Assembly: GCA_022661535.1 (NCBI GenBank)
Contig: JAKULF010000008.1
Coordinates: forward strand, 2,976,001 to 3,040,000
Length of the DNA stretch: 64,000 bases
Origin: Eutypa lata
Taxonomy: Eukaryota; Ascomycota; Sordariomycetes; Xylariales; Diatrypaceae
Direction: 5' to 3'
Below, piece by piece: positions 47,951 through 60,249 of this stretch. Numbering within the stretch: position 1 is the stretch's first letter; each line of letters begins with the position of its first letter. The notes under the pieces are model-generated. The model was not told the DNA's origin. It saw nothing but the letters and a program-made list of their open reading frames with translations, and made no database searches. Made by a program: the position numbers and the translations under genes.

Positions 47951-50390
47951 TGTTGCGGTTGGTGACAAGCCACCACGCCACCTATCTGCGGGGATTAGAG
48001 GCAGGGGATCATTCGAAAGGGTGAAGATGGAAAAGTTATATACTGATGGTATACACTAACTTCGGATGGCGGAAAGTACGTAAATATAGATAAACAGAAA
48101 TTTGAAGAATGGGATATTGACCGGGAACATTACAGGAGATAGATAGTCGGGGATTCTTCCGGATTTTACGTACTGATTACCTGCCGTTCCCCTCCTCCAT
48201 GTTGCAATGCCCTCCCTCCAATTCACTTATCTCAGCCAATAAGTACTCACGTAATCAGTAATCAGCGGAAATGCGTATTTGTGATAATCAGTTAATATCC
48301 AATCGGATTACAACATTAGTCGCCTTGGCGGTTTTGACAATCAACACGTGTGTCATATTTGGTACTGTACCCGGTTGGCATAGCAGGCCTTTGTATAGTA
48401 AGCCAGGCTCTACCTTCAGGGTAAGTATCATCGTCGTAATATTCCAAAATTTAAACACCTATATGGTTATACTGGTGAGTATAGAATAGGTAAGCATATA
48501 TTAATATTCAAATTTGCGTATTTTCTAGGATTGAAGGGTGTTATTGGATTCTAAAAGAGAATCTACCATAAGCATGGTCATGCTCTTCATCTTGAATGAC
48601 TAAGTCGGACGTACCTCCAGTAGTATCATATTATAAGTTCTAGTGATTATTCCTCTTCTGGGTCTTCGAGGCTAGCTACTATTTCTTCCACTTCTCCATC
48701 CTTTGCTTACCTCGGGCTCTATAGTTGGCGACCTTTCTTCGCCACTCTAAGTAGCAACTGGTAAACACTCTCCACTCCCATTAGTAGCCTGATAAAGTTA
48801 AGCCCCATACGTATCGATTGTTTTAAAGTTTTCTCCTAATTCTTTTGTTCAAATTTCCTCTTTTTCCTTTTTCTCATCGGCCCATCCCGGAGTTGCGGTA
48901 ATAAAAAGACTGGCGCGTCTTAGAAAGCCAAAACATGATGTCGCATGATATGATATGAATCTTATAGATTATGTACTGGAACGCTTGGTTCTATGTTCTA
49001 GAGGCTAGGTATGTGGATAATGGTGGTGATTCGGCATGTTCAGGCGGATGAGTACACCCACATCAGGAACAATAGGGGTTCTGTGGTAAATGAACCTCTG
49101 GTATTGTGGATTTCTTCAATCACCAAATCGACGCAATTAATATTCAACTACTACTTTGCTATGACATCCAAATCAAACCGAAAATACAGACATTTCGGCA
49201 GGTGCCTTATGACATTATGACGATACTTCATGCTCCAGTTCTGTTCAACGCCCTAATCAGCCTGTAGCAATTATTAAGCCATTAACACTTTGGACCCATG
49301 AAGAGCGTCGTCTTAGCCTAGAATCTCAACTTAGTAAACTTGAATATACCATCTCAGTAAGTGCGGTCCTCTCGAGCGTTGAAAGGCAAACGCTATCTCA
49401 GAGTCCACGGACTTAGTGTGTAGCGAGTGAAAGTCGAACTATATCATCCTTTTCAAAGCAAGTTCATCGGAGTGAGGCTACATACTTACCTAAAGTACTT
49501 TTTCTCGTCCACTGAGCCACGGTTCCCGTTTCCAGCATGAACGCTTCTCGTATAATGATCATTACCCCGAGCTGTGACAAGGATGTAAGGGCTTGGAATT
49601 AAGGTTTTATTCAGCTAATAATTTTCTTTGGTCCTAAGGTTTATATGGTCCTTTTGTCTGCTTTATACGACCTATAAGGACGTTTATTATATATATACGA
49701 AATAAAGGTATGTATCTGTAATATCCTCTTGCCGACTTAGCCGTTAATAATAGCTGTTGGCTTTTATTAGGTATTTATGCATTCCTGTGATCGTCGTGTA
49801 ACCTCCAAATATTAATGTGTTGGTCTGTAGCTGCATTTCTTTGCAGCTGTCTTGCAGCCAACACATATGGCTCTATTCCCCGTGTAACACGGGCTTTAGC
49901 GCTAGTAGAACAACTATATATGTCAGCATCGAAACCTCCCTAGGACTAGGTACAAAGGCTGCTAGGCAAGTTAAGCAATAAGGCTGGACGTAGAATGGAA
50001 TCGCAATGCATCCGTGGGTGTTCTGAGGTTCCGGTGTAGCCCCTGGCTTCACGCTAATCATTTAACGTTATAATCACCTAATTGGAAAATAATTGTTACT
50101 TATTAATAAATGACCAATTAATACCCTGTTTATATAGTCATAATAACCGTTTAAATCGTATTTGAATATTTAGGCTGGTGTTGGTTGTAAGAAATATAGT
50201 AAGCAACCGTTTACGGAGCTAGGGCCATTCTCTTGCTACTGCCTGGGGTAAAGGTCAGCATCTGCGGCTGAGAATCATTCCTTTGCTTCTCGCTTCCTAT
50301 GACTGACTTAAGACTGAACCTGTTTTGTGATCTCACGACCGTTAACTACTAGTTGCATCCTATCTCTGTTTCTCCAACGCTCGAACCGAC
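47951..50390. other. 2.4-kb intergenic
   Basis: Between the divergent subtilase and P450 genes. Short open frames (70 codons or fewer) show no family features. There is no strong repeat or RNA gene. Confidence 0.5.
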
Positions 50391-52218
50391 ATGGAATCCA
50401 ACACCAGCCTTCTCCTCAATTGGCGCTCGGTAATTGTGGCGGTTATTGCCTACTATGGGACCCTTGTATTCTACCGCCTTCTTCTTGACCCTCTTGCTCG
50501 ATTTCCTGGCCCTAGACTGGCAGCGATCTCGCGCTGGTACGAGGCCTACTATGACGTTGTTCGAGGTGGGCAATACACTTCGAAGATTGCAGAATTGCAC
50601 AAAATATATGGTAGGGTGTCCCTCATTACCGTATTTCCTTCTTTGCACCCACCAGCTTCTGATACCCGACCCTGGACAGGCCCGATTATCCGAATCAGCC
50701 CGTATGAACTGCATGTCATCGACCCGGCGTTCTTCGAGACGCTCTATCGCATGGATGGGCGCTGGGACAAATATGCCTGGGCATACGATGCCTTCGGGGC
50801 TAAGCGCTCCACGGTCTTTGGTACAGGTAGGTATTACCTCTACCGCCATCACAATTGATCCCGTCCCAGTAACTTATTCGGTTGTGTCCACAGGTCATGA
50901 TGCGCACCAGGCACATCGTCGTGCTATAGCGCCTTTTTTCTCGAAGTTAAACGTTGCTTCTCGGCAAGAGCTAATATGCCGGAACGTGGACAAGTTCTCC
51001 CAGCGCCTATCCAAGCTCGCCGGAACACGCTTTAATCTCGGCGCAGCCACCAGCGCGTTCACACGAGACGTGGCGAATGAGTTTATAGTTGGCAAGGCAT
51101 ACAACGAGCTGGACTTGGAAGACTTCGGTATCGGCTTGTCTATCGCGTCTCAGGGTGCGGGTGTGTTCTGGCGCACGACTAAGCATATACGCTGGTTCGG
51201 CCCCGCCATGAGAGCGATACCTGTTGAATGGGCCATGAAAATGGCAGATGAAGGCACAAAATCATTTCTTCGCTATCTCCAGGTAAGTCTTTTACGACCA
51301 AGAAGCAGGCCGCTCAGACTAGCACTACTACCATATATCTTTTTCACCACTCACTGACCTGAGCAGCAATCTAAACAGGACACTCGAGATTCTTTCGCGG
51401 CTGCGACGTCTTCCTCTCCAGACATTAAAACGCAGAACACTATGGTCTACGATATTGTTCAATCTAATCTCTCACCCGCCGAGAAAACCTTCGACCGTAT
51501 CTTCGCGGAATCAGTCACCGTGACCGGTGCAGCATTCGAGACGACCGCTAACGTCTTACGGTTGGTCCTCTACCACGTCTTCACCAACGATGAGATCCTT
51601 CAAAGACTCAGGAAAGAAATTACCGAGGCCGCCGCCGGGTCTTCTGAGCCGGTTCAATTAAAGACGCTAGAGCAGCTACCTTACCTCACGTCTACCCTCA
51701 TGGAAGGCATGCGCCTCAGTCCTGCAATCGGTACACGCGCGGCGCGTATCACAGATAAGGACCTCTTTTATAGCGGCTGGCGTATTCCCGCAGGGACTCA
51801 GTCGGAATGACTACTCTGTTGATGCACACTGATGAGAAACTGTACCCTGATCCAATGCACTTCAACCCAGATCGGTGGATGGACCCTACCACCCGGAAAG
51901 CAGCCAAGAACACTTTTGCTCCCTTCTCAAGGGGAACGAGGATGTGCCTCGGCATGCAGTAAGTCACATGGACCGTACCCCTATCTGTATCAACGCTTTT
52001 CCGCTTTGCATCTTGCTCTGTCCTGCTAATATAACAAACAACAAATTAGCCTAGCATGGGCCGAGATGTACCTGCTTCTCGCTGCCCTAGTTCGAGGCTT
52101 CAATTTCGATATTCAAGGTGCCACAGCGGCTGACTTCGAATTAGAAAGGGACAATTTCGGGATTGGTACTAGAGCCGAATGCAACTTAATCGCCTATGTC
52201 ACCCCGGACAAAGACTGA
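50391..52218 (+). CDS. cytochrome P450 monooxygenase (frame break)
   Basis: Exons: 50391-50610, 50680-50826, 50894-51282, 51367-51958 and 52050-52218, about 505 aa after one frame break is closed. A membrane anchor lies at residues about 12-32, then PGPRLAAISRWYEAYYD. The I-helix reads TVTGAAFETTANV, the ExxR motif is EGMRLSPAIGTRAARI, and the haem loop is FAPFSRGTRMCLGMQ with the Cys ligand. Near 51796-51800 a stop arises because IPAGT and VGMTTLLMHTDE are one base apart in frame; one added C gives the family's Gly-Thr-Pro-Val-Gly. Overall it resembles fungal monooxygenases of the trichodiene-oxygenase/benzoate-hydroxylase groups. ER membrane enzyme; substrate unknown. No biosynthetic core gene lies nearby. 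Confidence 0.87.
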
Positions 52219-54073
52219 CATTGTTTGCTCTTAAAGTTCATATATTATAGTATTAATACTTGGGGTTTGTAACGTTAAGCGAATAAAGCAAGTGTTACGA
52301 TCCACTTTGGTGCCACCCTAAGTGGTCGTACGGGTTAAGACAATGGGAAGGCCTTCACAATGGAAATTGTTGCTAAAGGAAACCATGTCACCATTGTCTA
52401 CAGATCGTTTAAAGGTGCTGCTGCCTACAGCTTCATATTCCCTTCTACAACTTGATATTTTTATCCATCCCCTAGTATTTGGAATTACGTGACGTCTCTG
52501 CCTTCAGGTCGTAACGGCACGGTATCATTCGGAAAAAGACGAGGAAATATTCTGCGGTTTTAACATCCCCCTTTACGAAAAGAAAAAAACGGTTATCCGG
52601 CCCTACTACGAAAAGTTCTCAAAAACAAAGGCTGTCCGGCTTAGCAAAGCTCGAGAAGTAAGGTAGGTCGGGATAAGTTAACAGACATACCCGTGTCGAA
52701 TGTTCGATATTACTCCTTCTAGGACTTGTTCCTTTGTTTCTACTGTATAATCCCCTTAGACATTCTGAACACGTCAACGAAAACGACTACGTTTAGTTAA
52801 CATTTTAGTTGTTAGAGGGAAATGCGGGATAATTGCTAAACTAATAGGCCAGGAGAAGACAGCTCCGTTATCAAGATGTGTGAGGTTCTAGTTACCTGCT
52901 GTATGGAATGCCATAGACAGATTGGTCAGTCCCAGGAAGTTTCGTGCCGTAAACGGCGCAACTGCCATGTCAAGATCACTATACTACGGACGACTTGCTG
53001 GAGTTGTAGAAGTTTCATAAGAGATCGTCTGTTCTAATCTTAGCCGGATGCATAGCGTCACCTGGAGCTTACGTACCCGCTTATAGTTTTGCTTGCTACA
53101 ATATCTTTATCTATGATGCGCTATGAATGGTCTCAGAAAGTGTATACATTCATGCATTTGCAGCGTTCTTCATATTCCTCTTTCACGTAACGATTCTATA
53201 AGACCGTAACTATTCGTGACGACGGCAGCAGCAGGATTGTCGCCTTCTCCCATGGACTGCCAGATCTTCGGTTTCCTGTCACGTTGGATCTGAGTTGTAG
53301 CGTATTATCACTGTCACTGTCGAAGTGGATAGCGATAACTAATGGGACTGAGTCGTTAATAATATCTCTTAGTTATTACATTTTGAGAAAGCTGTTCTTA
53401 CCTGTTGCGATGATATACGGTGTCGGTGTTGATGAGGAGATAGAGGAAACCATTTTAATCATTATAGTTGACTAGATTGATAGTAGAACCATAGGCGAAA
53501 TGGGGCAGAAAGCCTACAATATATAGTTTCCTATAATAACTAAGAACTCCTAACTCCTATTTAATAGCTACAACTACCATATAATTTCCCCCTTTCTATT
53601 ATCCAAAGTAAGCTGCTAGATAATGATAGAATACTTTGTTGCAACCTTGCATATTGGTCATTATTCTGGGACAGAACCACTTCGATCGGCACAGACTATA
53701 TTTATGTAGACGCCATAGCAACTATTCGGAATCTATCCTGATGCCCCTTAGGCATGAACGTAGCACCGAGGTCCGGGTGACAGGGAACAAGGATACACAA
53801 AAGGACGCGCCTATTGGATTAAAAGCTGCCCAAAGATCTTTTTTTTTTTTTTTTTCGTTCCAGTACAAATAGCCCACTCCCACACTGTACGGATGTAGTT
53901 CGCGTAGGTGATTTTTTCGAACACTCCTTCTTGCCTATCCAACCACCTCAATCTAACTGCAATTAAGAAATAGATTGCGGTAAACTCTCCTTACTACGCA
54001 CTTTTTCTCGATCCATATTAAACAAACGACGCCTCTTTTCCACACTCCGTCACACAGACGAATCAACAACACC
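52219..54073. other. intergenic with poly-T tract
   Basis: No gene is supported. A T run of about 17 lies near 53840. The last 100 bases are pyrimidine-rich (promoter side of the MYND gene). Confidence 0.5.
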
Positions 54074-55352
54074 ATGAGTTCTCCAGCCAACTCCCAGAAG
54101 TGCGGAAACCCGAAGTGCACGGCAGCCACAGGCACAGCAGCGGACTCGGCCTCCCCCTCATCTTCCTCTTCTCCACTCCAGCGCTGCAGTCGGTGCCAGA
54201 AAACATCCTACTGCTCGCGGGACTGCCAGGCAGCCGCGTGGCCGCAGCACAAGCGTTCGTGCAAGCGGCCGAACTACATCATCAAGTTCCACGTCTGCCC
54301 GCGGGACGTCACGGACCCGCCCGTGACCCGCACGCTCTCGTGTCCGGCGGACGCGCTCTTCTACCACCTGCACATGGCGCTGCAGGTCGCGTTCCAGTGG
54401 TCGACGACGCACTCGTTCGACTTCGCCGTCGCGAACCCGGACTACGTGCTTGGGGGCAACGATGGTCGCGACTACGGCTCCATTCTGGAGCACATCAACC
54501 GATTGAACCCGAACCGCGGGCCCGACCCCAACGACCCACAGGAGTACCTCGCCCGCGTGGTCGACCCCGTCGAGCAGACTATGTTCTCGGGCGTCGATCG
54601 CATGCACGAGGGGGCACGGCGCCATCTGAACACGGTGGAGAAGAAGGCCGACAAGTATAAGCTGTACCAGCTTTTGGATGATCCGAAGTACCAAGGCAAG
54701 ATCTCCCCGAACCAGTTGATAATCGGCCAACGTGCTCCAAACACTACCAACTTTTAGTCAGCCGTAATTAATTAACTGAATGACCTTGCTGACGCCGTTC
54801 CCAGGCAAGCAAATCATCTACACGTACGACTTCGGCGACAACTGGGAGCATCACATGACGATCACGGGGCGCGCCGAAGCAAAGCACCAGTTCGTGTGCC
54901 TTGACGGGTCGGGCCACTACATCGCCGAAGACGCGGGAGGCACCCGAGGCTGGCAGGAGGTGAGTACCTAAACTTAACTTGAACTAACCGCTTTATTTTC
55001 CTTCTTGTTATGATCCATAATATTATCAGAGTTGCACACATACTATTCATGTACTGACCTCAGACTCCCTATGATACGATATATCTAGCTCAAAGCAGCA
55101 TACCGCACAACCAGCCCAAACAAGGAGCAACGCGAGAAGCGCGAATGGTTCGAGAAATTTGCAAGCAACAGCGATCCCGCGGGCCTTGGGGGCGATCGGG
55201 CAGCCAAGTGGGACCGCGACCAGATCAACCGCGACCTCAGCAACTTCATTGAGCGGTTTGAGCGCATGGCCGATCTCAACGAAGAGCGCATGGCGGAGAT
55301 GATGAATGGGCCTATGGCGGGCATGTTCCCGGGCGCTACGGGAGGTAGGTGA
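54074..55352 (+). CDS. MYND zinc finger fused to pRiA4b Orf3-like domain
   Basis: Exons 54074-54695, 54805-54959 and 55089-55352 give 346 aa. Residues about 10-62 form a MYND finger: Cys-x4-Cys, Cys-x2-Cys, Tyr-Cys-x3-Cys and His-x3-Cys. From about residue 68 the pRiA4b Orf3-like fold follows (IIKFHVCPRDV, a paired helix with HLHMALQVAFQW, and YTYDFGDNWEHHMTI in exon 2). The first intron appears to use a GC donor (AG|GCAAGA at 54696), which joins KYQGK directly to QIIYTYDFGD. A GT donor eleven codons later is also in phase. The C-terminus is a charged coiled helix rich in Glu/Arg. MYND modules usually bind proline-rich partners; the Orf3-like domain has no known activity. Confidence 0.86.
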
Positions 55353-56236
55353 ATGGAGGATGAATAGGATGATGGGGTTGGTCAAGTGAGTAGTGTTTTT
55401 ACTGGTATAGCCTTGTTTGTGAAGAAAACAAGGGGGGAACAAAAAGGGAGTAGGGGGACAAGATTATGCATGTTAAGTGTCCCCCTCGGGATAGGTTCAT
55501 GCAGGGTGTTTCACATAACTAACGTAAGCAGAAGGCACATAAATCAAGCCACATTCTACTTATGCATCCTCTCCGAAAGGATATTATATTAAGGTTAAAA
55601 ATGTTTATGCTCATTACGTCAACGATAGCTCGAAAACTCCAGGGCATCTCTTAACTCGATGACACAAGTCAAGACAGCATACGAACCTACGGCGGTAAAA
55701 TGTTACCAGGTAGTTTAAATAGACTATAAGCTACTTCCTAAAGTATTTACTAATAGACCCCATCCATATTATCCAATCACGAGTTTCCACTTAAACCCCC
55801 CTATATGTGTAGTGTAGTGTTATGTAAATATGCAGTATGTACATATAAGAACCGGCTCTATCGGATTCCTCATCATCGTCTTCGAAATCCTGGGGTTCCG
55901 AACGGTGCCGACTAGGAGTATAAACTCGCTTTAGAGGCCGATCAATGTCCGGCTCAATGCCTTCCCGGGAACTCTAGACTGTACCGTCCGGACTATTCCT
56001 TTCGCTTAAAGGTCGGACCGGAAGTGACCGAACGGATCATATCGGGTTCTAGAGCGCCGGCGGAATAAGTACCGTCGAAAGAAGGTGATAGAGAAGGCCT
56101 ATGGGATTCGTTCGTATATGAACGGGCATGATCGGCTTTGGTCGACTATAGCACAAGTGTATTATATATATATATGGGTATAATCCCGCACGAATTTCAA
56201 ACCCTTTCCCTGAAGAACACCGTTCCACGTCTATTC
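55353..56236. other. intergenic, possible decayed element
   Basis: No gene. About 55850-56150 is more GC-rich and CpG-rich than its surroundings, with few CpA/TpG, and looks like an old partly mutated repeat, but no reading frame or terminal repeats could be recovered. Confidence 0.35.
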
Positions 56237-57803
56237 TCAGTCATATCTCAACATATAGAAGTCTGCCTCCAAGTCTGCCTCCAAGTCCACCTTGTTGCGA
56301 TGTTTCTTAGCGACGATTAACCCGAGATCGGCAGGAACAGATGATGGCCTAGTAGAGTCCAACGGTCCACCATCGCCTTCGATATCAGATCTGAGACACG
56401 CCTCGACTATATTGATCAGCGCCTCCGGGAAAACACGAGGGTGCTGCGACCTCTCCACAGCTTCGAGGTGCCGTCGCGTGAACTCGCAGCCGGTGCTCAG
56501 CAGGTACTCGATCGTCTTGGCATTGCGGCCGTCCCCCCAGTGGCCCTGGATTGCCACCAACAACATGTGCTGCGTGAGGCTCCAGCCCGAGGTGAAGGCC
56601 CGGGACCCATAGTACCGGTGAAACAACTTAGTGATCCCCAGCGCGCTATCCGAGTGGGGACATCGCAATACCAATTGGTAGCTGTAGAGGGGCGAGTAGG
56701 CTGGCTCCTGCACGAGAAGCCCAAACATGTAGAGTGCGTTCTCGATATACCCATCTATAAAGGCGTACACTATGGCGGATTCCATGTGCCGCGGGAGTTT
56801 TAGCTCCGGGACGTGGGCGATGTAAAGATCGATGATCTCCTTGTTCGCTGCCGCCTTCCCTTGGCAATGCCAAGCCGTGTAGAAAGGGGCCGACTTCCAA
56901 CCACGAGTGTTCACACGTTGCTGAAATGGTGTAAAATTTATCAACGCAGCAATTTTGGTGAATGCCTGGATCATTTGGCGTCCGCCAGCGTAAGCCAAAT
57001 GCCACTCGCGCAAGGTAGCGCCATTGTCGACGAGGAAGCTGGCGATATGCTCGTTCCCCACTGCAACACTCGGAGTTAGCTATTTCTCCTCCTAAATAAT
57101 CTACTAATGATTTGGGGGGGTCTAAGTCATATTCTAGGAGCGACGGCTTCCTTATACTAAGAAATGTGCTGTCGAAATATGATATATGGGGGGAAAATTA
57201 ACTCCGAGAGTTACTAACGGTTACACGCTACGAGAAGGGGATCCTCGGACACAGTGACGTTATGATGGAGACTTGGCATGGGAGCTGCTGGCCTCTGGTT
57301 GCCCTGAATGCTACATCCTTTGCGTAGGAGCAACTTAACAACGTCGAGGCGATCGGCAGGTATAGCGGCGGCTATGGGGATGGCCAGCCAGGGTGCCATG
57401 ATCCATCGAGTAAGTCGGGCTGTATGACTTTTAAGTAGTCAACTATTTGCTCAATCTTTCTAATGTCCACGTCGTTGTTAATAGCCCAGTGAAGGATCGG
57501 CTCACGGGGTTTCCCGGATTCCTCTGGATCGACGCTGTGCACGCCGCGTAATCGACCGTAGTACCATTCACTATCAGCTGGAAAATCCCAGTCGATGGGT
57601 CGGATGGAAATAAAGTCGTTGGCGTGAGCCAGCTGGTATTGGGCATCTTTCTTGTATACTGCGAATACGTTAAGAGAGCGCCAGAGGGCTTTGCAGCTGC
57701 GAGCGAGGTTCAACACCTCCTGGCCGCTCTTCAAGCTTGTATTTATAATGCATAATAACTCGACCGGCAGCGTCAGCAGATGGGCTTTCGGTGAGTTATT
57801 CAT
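56237..57803 (-). CDS. F-box-like and ankyrin-repeat protein (frame break)
   Basis: Minus-strand exons 57803-57219 and 57060-56237, about 469 aa once one frame break is closed. The N-terminus (HLLTLPVELLCIINTSL ... LARSCKALWRSLN, residues about 8-45) has F-box spacing. Ankyrin-like repeats follow: EPILHWAINNDVD, then, in another frame, WLAIPIAAAIPADRLDVVKLLL, and after the intron GNEHIASFLVDNGATL. The shift is near 57391-57393: one added C (minus strand) in CACCC links the two ankyrin repeats directly. Such fungal proteins act as substrate receptors of SCF ubiquitin ligases; that role is inferred. Met at 57869 is an in-frame alternative start. If the frame break is real, this would be two overlapping short genes. 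Confidence 0.75.
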
Positions 57804-60249
57804 TGCTGAAGGTGTATTTATTGTGCTGTATTGAGTGTGGATGTCGGATGGTTGAGAACGAGACTGCAAGGTTATCTAGTCAAATAATATTAGCTAAAGA
57901 CAAATGATAACAAATAAAGTAGGATGAAAGAAAGGAAATGTCTTGGGGAAAATTAAAAAAGGTTTCATGAATGCAATGTGAGAACGAGATGGGAGGGATC
58001 TGCTTGAAGAGTTCGACTGGCTGTCTGAGAAAACATTGACTAGAGGCTAGGAACCAGAAAAATCAAAGCGTAAGAATTACCTTAAGATGGTCGAAACCTT
58101 CATATCGAAACGAGGCTTCATTAAAGATGGTGCTTGAGCATTGATATCGTAAGCTTTGATGCGTTTAACTCTGTATTGAGTTTAATAGATCTCTAAGCTC
58201 AAGCCTTAGGTTATACTGCCGAATCTTCATAATTCGACAATCCGCTCTAGTTGGAATTGCGCCGGTGTAATAAGTAACCTAGTGTGATTCTATCTCGATC
58301 CTAGAATTATGTAAGAATATATTAAACACGACGTTGAAAAAACCAAAAACTTACTTTGTATAATGCCAATATGAAAATAGTTCAATCGCAAACATGCTAG
58401 ATGTCGCAAACGCAGTACAGATACCTGAAGTTAATCGAACACAATCTGAGATAAAGCAGTTCGTATGGTCTGCTGACGTTGATTGACTCGGGGTGCTGTC
58501 TATACTATCGGACTGTCGTTCCCGCACGTATAACCCGGTGATGGCTCCCTAGTCCCTTCGTCCTTCTTGCTTGTTGGTAAAAGCCATGGCTGAATACCCA
58601 GTAGCCGGTTTAGTCATTAACTGGTATGACCTTTGGTCCAGTGAAAATTCACTTCGATGCCATTTCTCACGAGGCGGTCCAGGATCTAGCTGGAGACTAG
58701 GTAAGCGAATACCGGGTGTAGGAGTTTTCGAGCCACCCGGTATGAGAGAGACGGATCTGTATTAGGTAATTTCGGAGTGATGATGAATATGTTCCTTCTC
58801 TGTGAAAGTACTGCTTAATCAACACCCATTTTCTTGTCTTGGTGAATCCTGTGTCGTGGCTTTAAAGTATTTCATATGCCCTCCTGTCTAAATCGGGATG
58901 TCCTAGGCTGGTTCTTCTTCTTTACAAGTCGAAGCAGGACATCGTGTGGGATGGAGAAGGGGACAGGAAATAATCATAATAAAACTAAAGCTCCAGGTTG
59001 AAGTGGGAGATGATACAATACAAGGCAGCTTGGCTAGTCGTATATATGAGCAGGAATTCCTCACACTTGCATATAGCTGAGAGCCTGATCGACTAGGCTC
59101 ATTATTTTGGATCTTAACAAATAATTTTGATGTTCTTGGTAGTGTCGTAGAGCGAGGGGTGGAGGAAGAAAGTCACTTGGTGGCCTGCTTAGTACACAAG
59201 ATATATATCTGAAGTAAAACCCTCAGGTTCAAGTCGTGACGTATTTATGAAAGGTCTATATTTTAAGAGTTTGTAATCACCGAATACGTCTTCCCATTTT
59301 CCGTGTACTGCAATTGCAGAAAGAGCTCTAGAGGTTAAAAAGTAAAATTAAATGTACCTAATCTACATATGTACTCCAGGTAGCTACTTAGTACGTAGGT
59401 ACTTGAATCATGAACGTGAGCATACTGCAATTGGAATAATCTCTAGTGAGAAGTGATTATCTCCTTAGGTAAGTATATATGTTACAAAGTCCCAGTAATT
59501 GTTTTGAGAGATTATCCAACGTTTATGGCATTGTTTGAGTCATACCACGATATCCAAAACTCAGCCATTTTTCAGCAGCTTGATTACTATAGAAAACACT
59601 CACCACTGCTTTCTTGAGGCTATTTGGCAGATAGGAATGTATCTCGCAGTGGTCTATACATATCCATTTACCACACATTGTCATATTTACTCATAGGGGT
59701 TAGGGGTCTGAACACCTTGATACAATCACGTAGAGGTGCTCTTTAGAACGATTTTGAGATTCCCGGGGCTAACCTGCTCATAGGGTAGAGATACACATAC
59801 GTTACTCAGGCTCATGAGTGTTTTGTGTTTTACTATTATTTGCTTTACCTTCACCCAGGCTATCCTGCCCGCCGGCTAATCCAGAAAGCCAGCCAGTACC
59901 TAAGCTTCCGTTCTGCTTGGTATCTCAAAAACAATATAATACACTAGGCCAGAAAAGCCCATTGATTCTGTACACAGGGGTAGGTAGGTATGTCTGCATG
60001 TATGTATGCCCAACGCTCCCCATAAAAGGCCCAAATTTTCCTGTATCTATCCATTGATCTATTTTTCCATATCCAGATCCATTCCGGTCCCACTGCACTG
60101 CCTGCCTGCTGTGCTGTACGTCGACGCCAGAAGAACCAAGTACCAGTTGTTGCTATACATTACCCCTCATCGAGGTCCAATCCGACCCAAAGAACGAAGG
60201 GAGAACAAAAAAGTGCTAGGAAAAAACCACACACACCCCTCTTCAAAAA
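57804..60249. other. 2.4-kb intergenic
   Basis: Nothing beyond short, unsupported open frames. Composition is mildly AT-rich. No tRNA, rRNA or repeat was found. Confidence 0.5.
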
